Assembly (NCBI GenBank): GCA_006503535.1
Contig: QYRS01000008.1
Coordinates: 1,736,001 to 1,800,000, forward strand
DNA length: 64,000 nt
Reading direction: 5' to 3'
Source: Arthrinium phaeospermum
Taxonomy: Eukaryota > Ascomycota > Sordariomycetes > Amphisphaeriales > Apiosporaceae
The position numbers were made by a program, and so were the translations under genes. This document shows, in pieces, positions 36,201 through 47,891 of this stretch. Positions within the stretch are counted from its first letter, which is position 1. The number at the start of each line of letters is the position of its first letter. Below the pieces are notes generated by a model. The model was not told the DNA's origin and did not search any database. It saw nothing but the letters and a program-made list of their open reading frames with translations.

Positions 36201-36368
36201 CATCCATTTGTTCTCGTCTTCTCCATCTATTCTTTTCCCGTTTGATCACAGCTTCTGTTTTCGCGGGGACTGTGTACCCCTTTCGGCGAGACACACTCGA
36301 CCTTTCACCTGAGAGCCTTGTGCTATCCTGCGCTACTCCCTTCCACAGCTCCTCATACATCCTACGCC
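33231..36368. other. 3.1-kb spacer, includes long pyrimidine-rich leader of the PKA regulatory subunit gene
   Basis: No gene is recognised. From about 35360 to 36368 the sequence is strongly pyrimidine-rich (CTCTCC repeats at 35370-35400), the usual look of a long 5' untranslated leader of a regulatory gene; several short upstream ATGs occur. The part 33231-35000 holds an imperfect dyad around 33740-33770 (GTATGTACAC ... GTACACAT). Confidence 0.45.
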
Positions 36369-37854
36369 ATGTCTGACCTGGCCGCTTACCACAGAGAGTT
36401 GCAGGCGCTTGAGCAACGTCTCGTGCAAGACAAGCCCACCGATATACTACAATTCTGCTCCGACTACTTCATCCGACGCCTGGCGGACGAGCGAACACAC
36501 CACCTGTCAAAGAAGGCGAAAAACGGGCATACCCCTGAGCCTCTCAAGATGTCTGGAGCAACCTTCTCTAGCCCCTTCGCCAACTCAAATCCGTTCGGCG
36601 GTGATAGCAGAATGTCGGAGACAAGATCGGGATCTAGGTCACCCGCGCCTCCTGACATGCTCAACATAATTGAGGAGGACGAGACTGATTCGGGCGCGTC
36701 TCCCTCCACACCATCCTTCTCCCTCTCCAACAATTCAGGCGGCGGCAGCCATTCGCGTGGCCTCTTTGGCGGCGATGCTCCGACCGATGGACCTCCGTCA
36801 TCCATGCGGAATCCTCCAGACCCGAACTCGTATCCTGCCCAATACAACTTTGGAAGGCGCACGTCAGTATCCGCCGAGTCGCTCAAGCCCGTGGCGGATG
36901 TCAATGACAACTGGACTCCTCCCACCTTCCCCAAAACACCCGATCAACTCGAGCGCCTGAAGACGGCCATTTCCGGCAACTTCCTCTTCAACCACCTGGA
37001 CGACGAGCAAAGTGCACAGATTCTCGGCGCGCTGGTTGAGAAGCCAATTCCTGCCAAGGACATCAAGGTTAGTAAATCAATTGGGATATGATGAGATGTT
37101 CTAGACTCTGATCAGGCCGCTAACATTATCGATTCAGGTCATTACACAAGGCGATGCCGGCGATTATTTCTACGTCGTCGAGAAAGGCAGCTTCGACGTG
37201 TACGTCAACGCGTCAGGTGCGTTGCAGCCAGGCCCCAACGGCATGGGAGACAAAGTTAGCACCATTCAGTCCGGAGGCTCGTTTGGCGAGCTTGCGCTCA
37301 TGTACAACGCACCCCGCGCCGCGACCGTCATGTCAGCCGAGTCTGGCTGCAATCTCTGGGCGCTTGATCGCGTCACGTTCCGCAGGATTCTGATGGAGTC
37401 CACATTTGCGCGTCGGCGAATGTACGAGAACTTCCTGGAGGAGGTGCCGCTCCTTTCCAGCTTAACGCCTTATGAGCGTTCCAAGATCGCAGATGCGTTG
37501 GAGACACAAAAGTTTCCCTCGGGTCATGTGATTATCCAGCAGGGTGACATTGGGACCTCGTTCTACCTCTTGGAGGCAGGAGAGTGCGACGCTTACCTTG
37601 ACCGGGAAGGCTCGAGGAACCATGTCAAACACTACAGCAAGGGCGACTACTTTGGCGAGCTGGCGTTGCTTAACGACGCGCCCCGGGCCGCAAGCATCAT
37701 TAGTACCACTGATGTGAAGGTGGCCACGCTTGGCAAGAGCGCCTTCGCCAGACTGCTGGGCCCTGTTGAGGGTATTATGAGGAGAACAAAGTACCAAGGC
37801 GTGAAGTCGGGCGTGGAAGATATAGATCCTCTGCAGGCCGCGGCGAGGGATTAG
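36369..37854 (+). CDS. pkaR: cAMP-dependent protein kinase regulatory subunit
   Basis: Exons 36369-37067 and 37138-37854, split by a 70-nt intron, encode 471 residues (mcb in Neurospora). The N-terminal RII-type dimerisation/docking helix pair is seen at 3-45 (LQALEQRLVQDKPTDILQFC). A Ser/Pro/Gly-rich linker leads to the inhibitor sequence RRTSVSAE (163-170), where Ser166 takes the phosphoacceptor place, so it is of the autophosphorylated type. Two cyclic-nucleotide-binding domains follow with phosphate-binding cassettes FGELALMYNAPRAATV and FGELALLNDAPRAASI; both keep the Glu and Arg needed for cAMP. It holds the catalytic subunit inactive until cAMP binds. The leader is long and pyrimidine-rich. 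The in-frame ATG at 36318 has no supporting conservation. Confidence 0.97.
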
Positions 37855-38267
37855 GTCTTGGTCGGGTTGATCAAATTGGGATTCGAATAGGTCAATGGCG
37901 CATAGCTTCGAGGTAGCTGGGTTACGAGATGGCACTTAGAAACAAGCCGTTGGCGGCACATGTTCATGTATGGGTAGCAGTTTTACCATTACTCGGTTGA
38001 GAAGGCGTTTAAAGATACCTTCGCTTTCTAATTAGATTAACGCCTTTACCAATGCAATACGACGCGACTAGAGTTAACAAAACCTCTGTTCCTGCTCTTC
38101 GTGTACCCGTGACGTACCAATCCTGGTTGGCCGCACTGTTTGTTACCTATACAGGCCCCCGGTTCTTTAAGCTGCAATATCACTGCAAACGCAGAATTGT
38201 TCCTATATTCAAAGTTGCTTTTCGCTCGTCGTCCCAATCATGTCCTGATAGTTGACCGCCTCTATCT
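37855..38267. other. Convergent 3' region
   Basis: A 413-bp spacer between the 3' ends of the PKA regulatory subunit (+) and SPF27 (-) genes. No gene is recognised. Confidence 0.5.
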
Positions 38268-39035
38268 CTACTCCTCAGCACCGTTTCCGCTTGCCGCCGC
38301 CGCCTGCCTTCGCTGTTCGATCTCATGCCGTAACCTCTCGACCGCCACCTCTGTCTCGAGGACACGGCCGACGCCGCGGCGCCAGGTGGCGTCGAGGCCG
38401 CGCAGCTCCTCGCCGACCTCGGTCTGCATCTGGCGGCGGCCGTGGTTGACGAGCTCGATGTCGCGCTTAACGGCGGCGAGGTCGCGCTCGAGGCCCGCGA
38501 GGTCGGCCTCGGCCTGCCAGTTGCCGACGAGCCAGGCGTTCTTACCGTAGCGGTCGAGGAGGCCGAGGTGGGCGTGGCGGGCCGTCAGGTAGGCCTGGGC
38601 CGTGTAGGCGCGGGCGAGGGCCGCCTCGAGCTCGGCGGCGTTGGTGCCGGCGGCGGCGAGGTCGTCCTCGTCGACTTCGTAGCGCGTCAGGTCGATGGCG
38701 GAGAGGGGTTGCTTGGCGGCGAGGCGGGCTTGTTCTTGTTGGTACAGGGGGTTTGAGGCGGTGAAGGGGGAGTCGGTGTAGGGGGGGAGGGAGGGATGTT
38801 GGGCTGTGCTGTCGTCGGTTTGTTGTTGGAGGGAAGTAAGTTCGGCGGCTATGAGGTGCTCGGCGGCGGTGCGCTCGGCGGGGGTGGGTTCTTTGTCTAC
38901 GTCTGTTTCTGGGGGTTAGTATTGGATTTGGTGGTGTACAATGGTGGGAGGAGGAAGGGAAGAAGAGACACGATGGTTTGGTGGTGTTGTTGGCTTACAG
39001 GGTAGAGATTCGTGGACGGTGGTTCGGATCGACAT
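38268..39035 (-). CDS. BCAS2/SPF27-family pre-mRNA splicing factor (Cwf7-like)
   Basis: Exons 39035-38999 (MSIRTTVHESLP then one base) and 38902-38268, joined by a 96-nt intron (GTAAGC...AACAG), give 223 residues. The junction makes LPYVDKEPTPAERTAAEHLI, the typical start of the BCAS2 family. The body is helical coiled coil: ARLAAKQPLSAIDLTRY, then NAAELEAALARAYTAQAYLTARHAHLGLL and GNWQAEADLAGLERDL, with a short Ala/Gly/Asn tail. SPF27 (S. pombe Cwf7, budding yeast Snt309) is a stabilising subunit of the Prp19/NTC complex that activates the spliceosome. Most of exon 2 has no ATG, so a simple ORF search misses it. GC at third positions is very high. Confidence 0.9.
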
Positions 39036-40017
39036 GTTGTCTGTCTGCTGGCCAACCGCCTGGGGCTGGCTAGTACTGCTGAAGTCGCTGGGTCGTTTTT
39101 TTCAGATTTACTGCTAGAAATTCGGTGTCTTTGGGCGATTGCGATGCTATGTCGTGGGGGTTGTGCAAGTAATTAGTCTTCTCGTTGTATTGTCTGTTTG
39201 CAATTGGCACTGAGTGAGCGCATCGCAATGCTCTAAGCACCCAACTATCAATCAATCCTACTTTCGATAAGGCTTATCGGGAATTGATACGGCGCGCCAG
39301 TCGCCAGCAGAGCAGAGGCCCCCACTCAAAGGCAGCAGGCCCAGAAACTGCTGCAAGGAACTTATTAGAGTGCTCTAACCTAAGCTTTTTAGGCGCGCAG
39401 GATTAGGCGTTCCTCCTGGCCCTGCAATGCGACGGTCAATCGTCCTGATGACGACACTAGTTGGGGTAGCACCGCTTGCCAGCTGCAACAGATAGAGTTG
39501 AAGCTCTGCTGCAGTCGTGGAGCGACCTGGCTGGCTGGAGAGCCTCCCGCCCTCTCTCGTTAGCTGTCTCGGGTGGTCTCGAACATCACGGCCTAGTACA
39601 AATGGATCTTGATCGGTCTTTGCGGGTTTTGACTCATGAGAGCGTAACAGCTGCACACGCATGACCATGGACACGGAGAACATGAAGCTGAAATAGGCCC
39701 TTGCTGCTGCCGCTGCCCTTACTTAGGACCTACCTGGCCGAGAACCCATCTTTACAGTATATACTGTGCCTGCAAGTGTCGAGAATCAATAGCGACTTTC
39801 AACCCCCTTGGTTCTATTTGCCTTCAACTTTGGTCCCCCCACACCTGCCGGGTTATGCCCGATGTTGGTAGTTGGTGCTAGCTTGCCGCGACCTCTACAA
39901 CTACCATTACAACAATAGTTAGAAGTTCCCCAGGGGAAAGACGCATAAGAAACCGAAACGCCGTGATACCGCTGTGCCAGTTCGTCGAGGCTGGTCCTCC
40001 TCTGTCATATCTACACG
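39036..40017. other. Divergent intergenic region, SPF27 and ceramidase genes
   Basis: About 1 kb between divergent genes, so both promoters should lie here. I see no coding sequence, repeat or clear TATA element. Confidence 0.5.
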
Positions 40018-42581
40018 ATGGACCTGCCATCTCATCCCAGGACGCCCTCTCGCAGAAGCGCTCTTCTCTTCGCCGTCGTACTTTTAGTTTCCGCGACGAC
40101 ACTTGTCTCGTTATTGCCCAAGAACTTTTACCACAGACTTCCATCCTGGACCTTATCATCAAGTGGACATGGCGGCGCAGAAGGAACCGGCCACTTACAA
40201 GACGCTCCGGGCTCTACACAATACGTGGGTACAGAGGAACCCGAGCATGGAGACGAATACCTGCTTGGCGTCGGCAAAGCCGACATCACGGGTCCCTGTG
40301 TAGAAATCAACATGATGGGCTACGCCGATCCGAATCAGATCGGTACCGGGCTGCGGCAGCGACTGCATTCGCGCGCCTTCATCGTAGCGGATCCGGAGCA
40401 CCCGGACGAGCGCTTCGTTTACCTGGTGCTGGACACACAGTCCGGAGATACCGCCGTGCGCTACGGTATTCTGTCGGGCCTGCAAGAGCTGGGGTCCGAA
40501 TACGCCGGCTACGGGCAACACAATATTGCCGTAACGGGAACGCATTCGCATAGTGGGCCCGGGGCTTGGCTCAACTATCTTCTCCCGCAAATCACTAGCA
40601 AGGGCTTCAATCATCAGAGCTACCGTGCCATCGTAGATGGGGCCGTCCTATCCATCAGGAGGGCGCATGAGAGTCTTGCTCCTGGTCATCTGAGCGTGGG
40701 CTCGACCAAGGTGTTTGGCGCCAACATCAACAGAAGCCTGTTTGCCTATCTCGCGAACCCGGAGACGGAACGATCACAGTACAACACCAGCGCTGAGGAC
40801 GATGGCTCGGTCGAAAAAGACCTGACCCTATTGAACTTCCAGAGAGCTTCCGACAAGAAGAACATCGGGGTCTTGACATGGTTTCCTACCCACGGAACCT
40901 CGGTCTATGGCAACAATACCCTCATCTCGGGTGACAATAAAGGGGTGGCAGCGACGCTTTTCGAGAACAGCGTGGCGGGCGACAAGCACTCGGCAGAAGG
41001 GTTTGTAGCCGGGTTCTCGCAAGCCAGCGTGGGCGACACGAGCCCCAACGTTCTCGGCGCTTGGTGCGAAGACGGGACGGGCCAGATGTGCAGCTTCAAG
41101 AATAGCACCTGCAGCGACGGCAAGTCACAGAAATGCCACGCCCGCGGGCCCCTTTTCACTACAGACGACACCGGTACCGCTTCCTGCTTTGAGGTGGGAA
41201 GGCGACAGTTTGAGCCCGCCAGGACCCTGTACGGCCAGCCGCACAAGCTGACCCCCATCCGCGGTCGCTGGGTCAAGTCCTTCCACACCTTCCACGACAT
41301 GTCGAACCACAAGTTCGCGCTGCCCAACGGAACCGAAGTGACCACGTGCCCGGCGGCCCTGGGCTACTCGTTCGCCGCCGGCACCTCGGACGGCCCGGGC
41401 GCCTTCGACTTCACGCAGCACGACGGCGGGCCCAACACGACCTCGCCCGTGTGGGGCGTCGTCTCGGGCCTCCTGAAGGCGCCGACGGCGGAGCAGAAGG
41501 CGTGCCACCACCCCAAGCCCATCCTGCTCGACGTGGGCGAGGTCCAGAAGCCCTACTTGTGGACGCCCAACGTGGTGGACATCCAGGTCTTTCGCGTGGG
41601 GCAGATGGTCGTGGTCGTGAGCCCCGGCGAGGCGACGACCATGGCCGGCCGGCGGTGGAAGAAGGCCGTGGCGAGCGAGGTGGCGGCGAGGTCCCAGCAG
41701 CAGCACGCCGGGCCTGGGACTGGGCCGGGGCCTCATCCTCCGGAGGCGGCGCCGGTGGTGGTGTTGGGTGGGCCTGCGAATAGTTATACGCATTATATTA
41801 CTACTGAGGAAGAATATGGGTATGTCTTTTATCTTAACCTTTACCTTGCTGCTCAAACCTGGCAAAACTCCTTCGTTTGGTTTCCCGCGTTTTTCCCAAT
41901 GCTAACGATTGATTCAGCATCCAACGCTACGAAGGTGCCAGCACTTTATATGGCCCGCATACACTACAGGCGTACATCAACTTGACGCTGTCTTTCGTGC
42001 CGTATCTGGATGCGACTTCGCGCAAGAACCCTCCAGTGGGGCCCGAACCACCCAATAACGTCAATCGCAGTCTAAGCTTCGTGCCCGGTGTGGTATACGA
42101 CTCTCCCGGTCTAATGAAGAGCTTCGGAGACGTCATCACGGACGTGCCTGATGTGGTTCAGCGCGGTTCGGAGGCCACGGTAGTCTTTGTGGGTGCCAAC
42201 CCGCGGAACAATCTAAGGCTAGAGCAGAGTTATGCCATGGTCGAGCGACTGGTGGAGTCGGACAACGATGCTGCTACCAGTGGCGATGATGGTGATGACG
42301 ATGATGATAAGACAGAGCTCCGCGCCAAGCAAACGAGGGGCAAGGGGGCGGAGAAGAGGAAGTGGCTCGCCGTTCGCGACGACAACGACTGGCACCTGGT
42401 GTTCCGCTGGCGCCGGACCAGCGAGCTGCTCGCGACGAGCGAGGTCACCGTCACCTGGGAGACGGAGGCGTGGGCGGAGCCGGGCGTCTACCGCCTCCGG
42501 TACTTTGGCGACTCGAAGAGTTTGGGGGGGACTATTACGCCGTTTGAGGGGGTTAGTGGGGAGTTTACGGTGATTGCTTGA
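40018..42581 (+). CDS. Neutral/alkaline ceramidase
   Basis: Exons 40018-41819 and 41918-42581, separated by a 98-nt intron (GTATGT...ATTCAG), encode 821 residues. The enzyme splits ceramide into sphingoid base and fatty acid. A signal anchor (about 13-34) marks a secretory or type II membrane protein. The catalytic half shows LLGVGKADITGP, GMAD-type NMMGYADPNQIGTGLRQRLHSRAF, zinc-site VTGTHSHSGPG (His176/178) and PTHGTS (His292), and the nucleophile Ser342 in ASVGDTSPNVLGAWC. The C-terminal immunoglobulin-like domain includes WTPNVVDIQVFRVGQ, SYTHYITTEEEYG and, across the intron, IQRYEGASTLYGPHTL. An acidic, GAT-repeat-encoded insert (about 42260-42340) interrupts that domain. Length is normal for the family plus the insert. 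Confidence 0.95.
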
Positions 42582-44407
42582 TTTGGGCTACTGTGATCGT
42601 TTTGTTGTTGTTCATGAAATTGGGAGAGGGCATTTGTACTTTTCGGATGGCTAGGTAGTAATCAATGGTTATATGATGCCAGAGCTTCTAGCAAGCCATG
42701 TACTATCAACATTGAGATGAAGTACTTGGATATCAAAACTTTCACGTCCGCGGGCCCCTCAGCTGGCCAGCCCTGGGGATGCTTGATTGGCGGTTCCTCG
42801 TACTTGCTACCGCTGTCAACCTTGTAATCGTAATAGCGGCGGCCTTGTTTCTACCAGCGCAGACCTAACCGTGCTACATATTGCAGTAAAATAGTGGCAT
42901 GACTGGTTGGAATTTAGTTCGTGAATCAGCTCGATCAATTCAGTTGCGTACTGTATGTATCAAACTGTCATGGCTGGATGTCCAATCTGAAATCTCACAT
43001 CCTCTCCAGGGAGCTGACGGCCAGAAGTGTGGCATGCTCCAGTACGAAGGCGTGACTGCTATCCATATGTTGTCGTACCGACTTCCTCTTTCTCTTTTTC
43101 TTTTCTTTTTGTCTTTTCTCTCAAGTCGAATAATCTTGGCGCTACTCTGGCTCCATGGAATTAATGGCAATCAGTGGGTTTGCTGGGAATGATCGTAGAT
43201 GAGTTGCAGCATAGCTCATGCCAGAGGGTTTGCAATTACTTAGAACCGGCGTGGCTCACTGTAGCAAAAGCGAAGGAACTGTGTCATATCCTCTTATTCA
43301 TGGGTTGATTGTAATTTCATTCTGATTTCATACAAGTTATGTCAATCAGCAAGCCAGCTAAACGTGAACACGATTCTGGCTATATAGCATGGTCCACCCC
43401 CGAAAGGGGTGTGTAACCGTTCTTAGACAGCCGCGCTCGCCGTGGCTAGACCATGGTCCCTAATCGTTCTCGTACAGCAGCTCAATAGATCGCAATCATG
43501 TATGTTTAACATCAAGCACGTGTAGAAAGCGTCGTTCAGTTACGGTACATATATATAATCAAGCATCCGAAAGGGGGCGATCAAGTAATAAGCAGTGCGC
43601 GTGAACCCTACCGCATTTGCCAGGATATTTCAGTTCCTTTTTCCGGTATCATCCATTTAAATCACTTGGTTATTTCGCCGAGATGGGATTGGTGAGTCGG
43701 CGGTGGTGGTTAGGTGTCTTTTCGGTGGAGTGTCCGCGGCCCTAGGTCCACACAGGCCCGGGCCCGGGCCCGGACCGCCAACCAGCTGCCCCGGAACCTG
43801 CCCCGTACAGGTAGGAATAACCGCCTGAAGCCCTATAGCTCCGGCTGCTTTACTGATAATTGATTAATTCTATAGGCAGAGCTTCTCGAGTGGGGCCAGT
43901 ACTGATTTGATCGAATCGGTACTTCTTCCTCAAGCTTCAACTGCTATAAAACAATCACACCCCACGTTTGACCTTCGCTTCCTGCTACTTATTCAACCCA
44001 CCAAGCCACACACACTTGCTGGGAATCGTGCCAGGAACATCAACCTCGTCTCCATCCTCTAGATCAGTTTCCGAACGCACTCTCTTCTGAATTTTATTCC
44101 TCTTGCTTAAGATCTTCTCATTGACATCTTGGCTAGTTGAGTACTTTTCTTACACCATCACCTTGCGCTTCTGCGACTTTTCTTCACACACCTCCACCCA
44201 TTTGCTGCAATTTATTTGCAGCATCACCACCCTCATTTGATATTTTCTACAGCTCGCTCTGCTCGCTGCTCTCCTGGCTTTTGGGTATTTTCCGCACTGC
44301 CACCTGTCCGCGCGTCCAGACCTTTCCTTGCCCGCCCTTCTCTTGCTTGTGTCTTGAGCTACTTCACGTCGCTTCACATATCTCAACCCCAGTCGCAATT
44401 CGACGAG
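42582..44407. other. 1.8-kb spacer, F-box gene upstream region
   Basis: No gene is recognised. A (GGGCCC)n-type GC palindrome lies at 43755-43773. A T-rich tract (43085-43125) and a pyrimidine-rich leader just before the F-box ATG are visible. Confidence 0.5.
43755..43773. repeat. GC-only tandem palindrome, (GGGCCC)x3-like
   Basis: Three overlapping GGCCCGG units make a 19-bp stretch of only G and C inside an otherwise mixed spacer, about 635 bp upstream of the F-box ATG. It is nearly self-complementary. Function unknown. Confidence 0.7.
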
Positions 44408-45985
44408 ATGGCTTCACAACTGCCCAACGAGATTTTCTTGAAGATCTTTGAGTCACTCTGCTTTCATTGCAAGAACCCGGGCAAATTTCCCAATGCGGAC
44501 ACCGAGGACGTCCGCGAGGACAAGGCAACCCTCGCCCGCCTTTGCCGAGTCTCTCCTCGCTTCCGGAGTATGGCACAGCCCATACTCTACCACTACTATG
44601 CGACCGGTAACTGTAAGCATTTTCTGCCGCGCGGTGTTGCGTACTACGAGGTCCCGGGAGACAACGACCACCTCCTCTCGTTCGCTACCACGCTCACCAA
44701 ACGCCCGGATCTTGCTGCAGAGGTGATGTCCATGCAGCTCATCAACCACCCCGGAGGGTACATGGAGTACCACGAGAACGTTACAGCTCTCAAGGACCTT
44801 CTCGCATGGAGCGACTTGCATGGAGCGCTGTCGGTTTCCATGCTGAGCGAACCCCTCGATAAATGGTGCGCCAACACCAACCTTCCTGCCGACTGGAAGT
44901 CGCACGCCCATCGATGGGTCATGTCCCTGGCCATGGTTCTTGCCGTCAAGGTCAAGGATGTAGTAGTCGCTATTGACGACGATGAGGACCAGGACCACCA
45001 GGACCATCAAGCCTTCCTGGAGCTGGGCGTGATCGATCGCCCTCCCAAGCTTCTCGCCTTGAGAACGCTGGGAACGATGAGCTGGGGAGCCAATCCATAC
45101 CACTTGGCTACGATGCGGGGCTTGCTGCGGGCGGCGCCCAACCTGGAGACAATTTTCGCAGTCGATACCTGCGATTCTCTCTGGTGGAACCAGCCGAGCC
45201 CGTGGGACTTTAAGACATACGCGCCCCTGCCCAAGGTGAAGAAGGTTGTCATCAACAACCTTTACCCACGACACTTGGGCAGATTCCTCACACGTACCCG
45301 TGGCCTCGAAGAGCTCGAGTACTACTGGCAGGTCTTCCCACAAAGTTTCACGGAGCTGTACGCCCACATCTGCCCGGTCAAGGACACCCTGAAGCGGCTC
45401 ACCGTGTCCTTCCTACCCTGGCCCGCGTGCGACCTGGGATCGCAGCCTTGGTTCTGGTACGACTTCGTGGACGCCAAAGTCCGCCAGATTGAGTCCCTCG
45501 CCGACTTCCCCCTGCTCGAGGAAATCACGATCGATTACCGAACCCTCTACCGAGAGGACGACGAGGATGAGCCGGACCGCCTCACCCGCTTCCTGCCGAC
45601 CGGCATCCGACACCTTCGTATTGCCTACGTCGCCGAGGACATGACAGAGGCGCTCCGTGACCTTGCCGCCGCCGTCGAGCATACGTTCACGAAGCTGGCT
45701 AGCGTCACCATTGGTGTTCCCAAGTGGCCCGACGGCACCCCCGACCACGTCGCGCTCATGCGGTGGGTGGTGGAGCCCTTGTTCCGGGGGCAGGGCATCC
45801 GTTTCGTCTGGGTGGAGGACAACCTCGGTCCTCAAGTACACACCGTCTTGCCGGGTGCGACCAAGCCGGGCTTGACGCTCCTGCCTTGGAAGGAGGAGGT
45901 GGAGGAGGAGGAGGTGGTGGAGGAGGACGAGGAGGAAGTGGTGGAGGACGAGGTGGATGAGCACGAGGAGGAAGCTGCCACCTAG
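44408..45985 (+). CDS. F-box protein with leucine-rich-like C-terminal region
   Basis: A single exon of 525 residues from ATG 44408; the frame is open upstream to 44216 but that part looks like leader sequence. The N-terminus MASQLPNEIFLKIFESL is the classical fungal F-box start, followed by LARLCRVSPRFRSMAQPILYHYY. The rest has irregular Leu-rich repeats (APNLETIFAVDTC, LEELEYYW, LKRLTVSFLPW, LEEITIDY, IRHLRIAYV) as in many fungal orphan F-box proteins. F-box proteins link substrates to SCF ubiquitin ligases; the target is unknown. The tail is a long Glu/Val-rich acidic run, then TAG. The frame remains coding-like for 38 codons past the TAG (see findings). Confidence 0.78.
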   Translation: MASQLPNEIFLKIFESLCFHCKNPGKFPNADTEDVREDKATLARLCRVSPRFRSMAQPILYHYYATGNCKHFLPRGVAYYEVPGDNDHLLSFATTLTKRPDLAAEVMSMQLINHPGGYMEYHENVTALKDLLAWSDLHGALSVSMLSEPLDKWCANTNLPADWKSHAHRWVMSLAMVLAVKVKDVVVAIDDDEDQDHQDHQAFLELGVIDRPPKLLALRTLGTMSWGANPYHLATMRGLLRAAPNLETIFAVDTCDSLWWNQPSPWDFKTYAPLPKVKKVVINNLYPRHLGRFLTRTRGLEELEYYWQVFPQSFTELYAHICPVKDTLKRLTVSFLPWPACDLGSQPWFWYDFVDAKVRQIESLADFPLLEEITIDYRTLYREDDEDEPDRLTRFLPTGIRHLRIAYVAEDMTEALRDLAAAVEHTFTKLASVTIGVPKWPDGTPDHVALMRWVVEPLFRGQGIRFVWVEDNLGPQVHTVLPGATKPGLTLLPWKEEVEEEEVVEEDEEEVVEDEVDEHEEEAAT

Positions 45986-47891
45986 AGGCTGGTCGACACC
46001 GCCTCCACGAGGAACGCTGCGCCGGTACCAGCAGCAGTAGAGCCTAAGCTTGAGCCAGAACCCGAACTAGAACCCGAGCTGGTCGCCGCCTCGGCAGGGT
46101 AAATTAGCATCCTTGCATGAATTTCGATTAGGAATGCGATTCTGATATAATCAAGTTGGCATTGGTCACAGGGCATTTGAGTGACGTAGTATGACACGTT
46201 TCCGGCAGAGCTGTTGATATGACCAAAGGTGGTAAGGTAGCACACCTCACCATTGCCCGCAAGTATCGAAGCTAATGTTCACGCAGGTATGACGACGCAA
46301 CCGAGGCGAGAAGAAGGAGATGGCATGCACAGTCGCTCAACGCAATGACATCGCTGAAGCACCACCCTTTAGATGCGAGCCAGAACTCGTGGGTCACCGC
46401 GTCGTCCAATGTGTCCTATAAGAGCAAGAACACATCACCGGCCAAATCCTCACCTTTGGCGTCCTCACCGCCGACCAATGCCTCAGATTTCGACGATGAT
46501 GGACATAGAATACGAAGTGTTTAACATACCTCTGGTGTAGTTTTTATGGTGACACTGTGAAACTGACATGCGTGATTAATCCTTCCTGTTCAACCTTTAT
46601 GCTTTCTTATGGAGATGCTTGTTTAGTCTCGTTCCGATATTCAGTCCTTTCTATTCCGATGTATTAGAAGAACTAAATGCGGAGCTATACCCAGCGTATC
46701 ATTTGGAGAAAATGTGTTCAGAAAAGAGAGATATCTAACGCTCACAATGGACAGCTTCTCTTAGAAAGGAAAAAGGAAAGTAAAAAGTCGTCAAGCTCGT
46801 CTGCTCATTGTCGCGTTCCTCATTTCAGCAAGGGTTCCTCATTTCAGCAAGGGAAGGCAACATCCTTCTCGTTCAGCGTATCTAATTCTCACTTATCGAG
46901 ACCAGATTTCGTCCTAGCCTTGGCTGTCTTTTCCGGGTTCAACCCCACCAAACCCGGACTCGGGGGAGAGGGATCTTAGGCCACAATATTCGTAATTCCC
47001 ATGTTCATCCAAGGTAAGGTTATCGGCGTGAAGGAATTGTGAAGAGACACCATTTGCTGCTGGAACCATACAAACCCAGACCAAACCAAATGCCAGATGA
47101 TGAGAACCATCATCTGGACTTGCGTCCAGTCATCCTTGAACCACCCCGACGGCAATAGTCGCCCTACCTTAGTTTTGGAACCATCGCTCAATAAGCAGTT
47201 CTCGATATCCTGACCCGTCCTGCCGCCGGAATCAAAGTATATGAGATGGTGAGCAAAGGCGACCGCGAAATGGCTTTGGCCAGATAACCATGTGCGGTTT
47301 TCCCGAGCTCGTGGGCGTCGCTTTCTTATTGCGATACATATGGCGCTCCATAGAGGGCAGGCACGACCCCCTTTATTAGATCCCTATGCGACTAGAATTT
47401 ACTAGCGAGGACGTTGGATATAATAGCCCTGTGCCTTAGTCGATCGATCGCATTGTGGTCCTCGGTTTAATTAGCCGTATGTAAGTGGGCGACGAGTGCT
47501 GGACAAGCTATGTCATGCCTTGGCGCTCCCCACTGTCGAGATTAGTTCGTTCACGTCAGTTTCCCCAGAACCGATCTAAAAACAGGGTTCTGAACGGCCG
47601 GCAGCCAACCAGTCAGCGCCCGTCTTGCCAGATCCAGTAATATCGCTAGCAGTCCACCAACGGTGCGTCATCGGTTAGTGAGATTGAGAAACAGACATGT
47701 TAAACCCCAATCCCCATGGTTCGGGAGTTTTTTCTCTCTTTGGTGCTGATTCACTACTCAACTCTAAACATCGAAGCAACCTGTTCTCCGTCTTGTCTCA
47801 GCCCTATCATATTACGGACTTGAACCCTGTTTTCTGTTCAAGTGACACCTCAAAGCTAGCTAGCATCAAGCCACCACTATCATAGCCCATC
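45986..47891. other. 1.9-kb spacer
   Basis: The first 117 bp continue the F-box reading frame past its stop. A 19-bp tandem duplication is at 46816-46853. A minus-strand frame 46976-47191 has a hydrophobic Trp-rich segment but no ATG of its own and no recognised family. Nothing else is seen. Confidence 0.45.
46816..46853. repeat. 19-bp tandem duplication
   Basis: Two exact copies of a 19-mer beginning TTCCTCATTTCAGC at 46816-46834 and 46835-46853. It lies in non-coding sequence; probably a replication slippage event. Confidence 0.9.

Noticed and set aside
46976..47191. Minus-strand frame with a hydrophobic Trp-rich stretch, perhaps a small membrane protein
   Set aside because: No ATG at its start, no splice-joined first exon found and no family resemblance.
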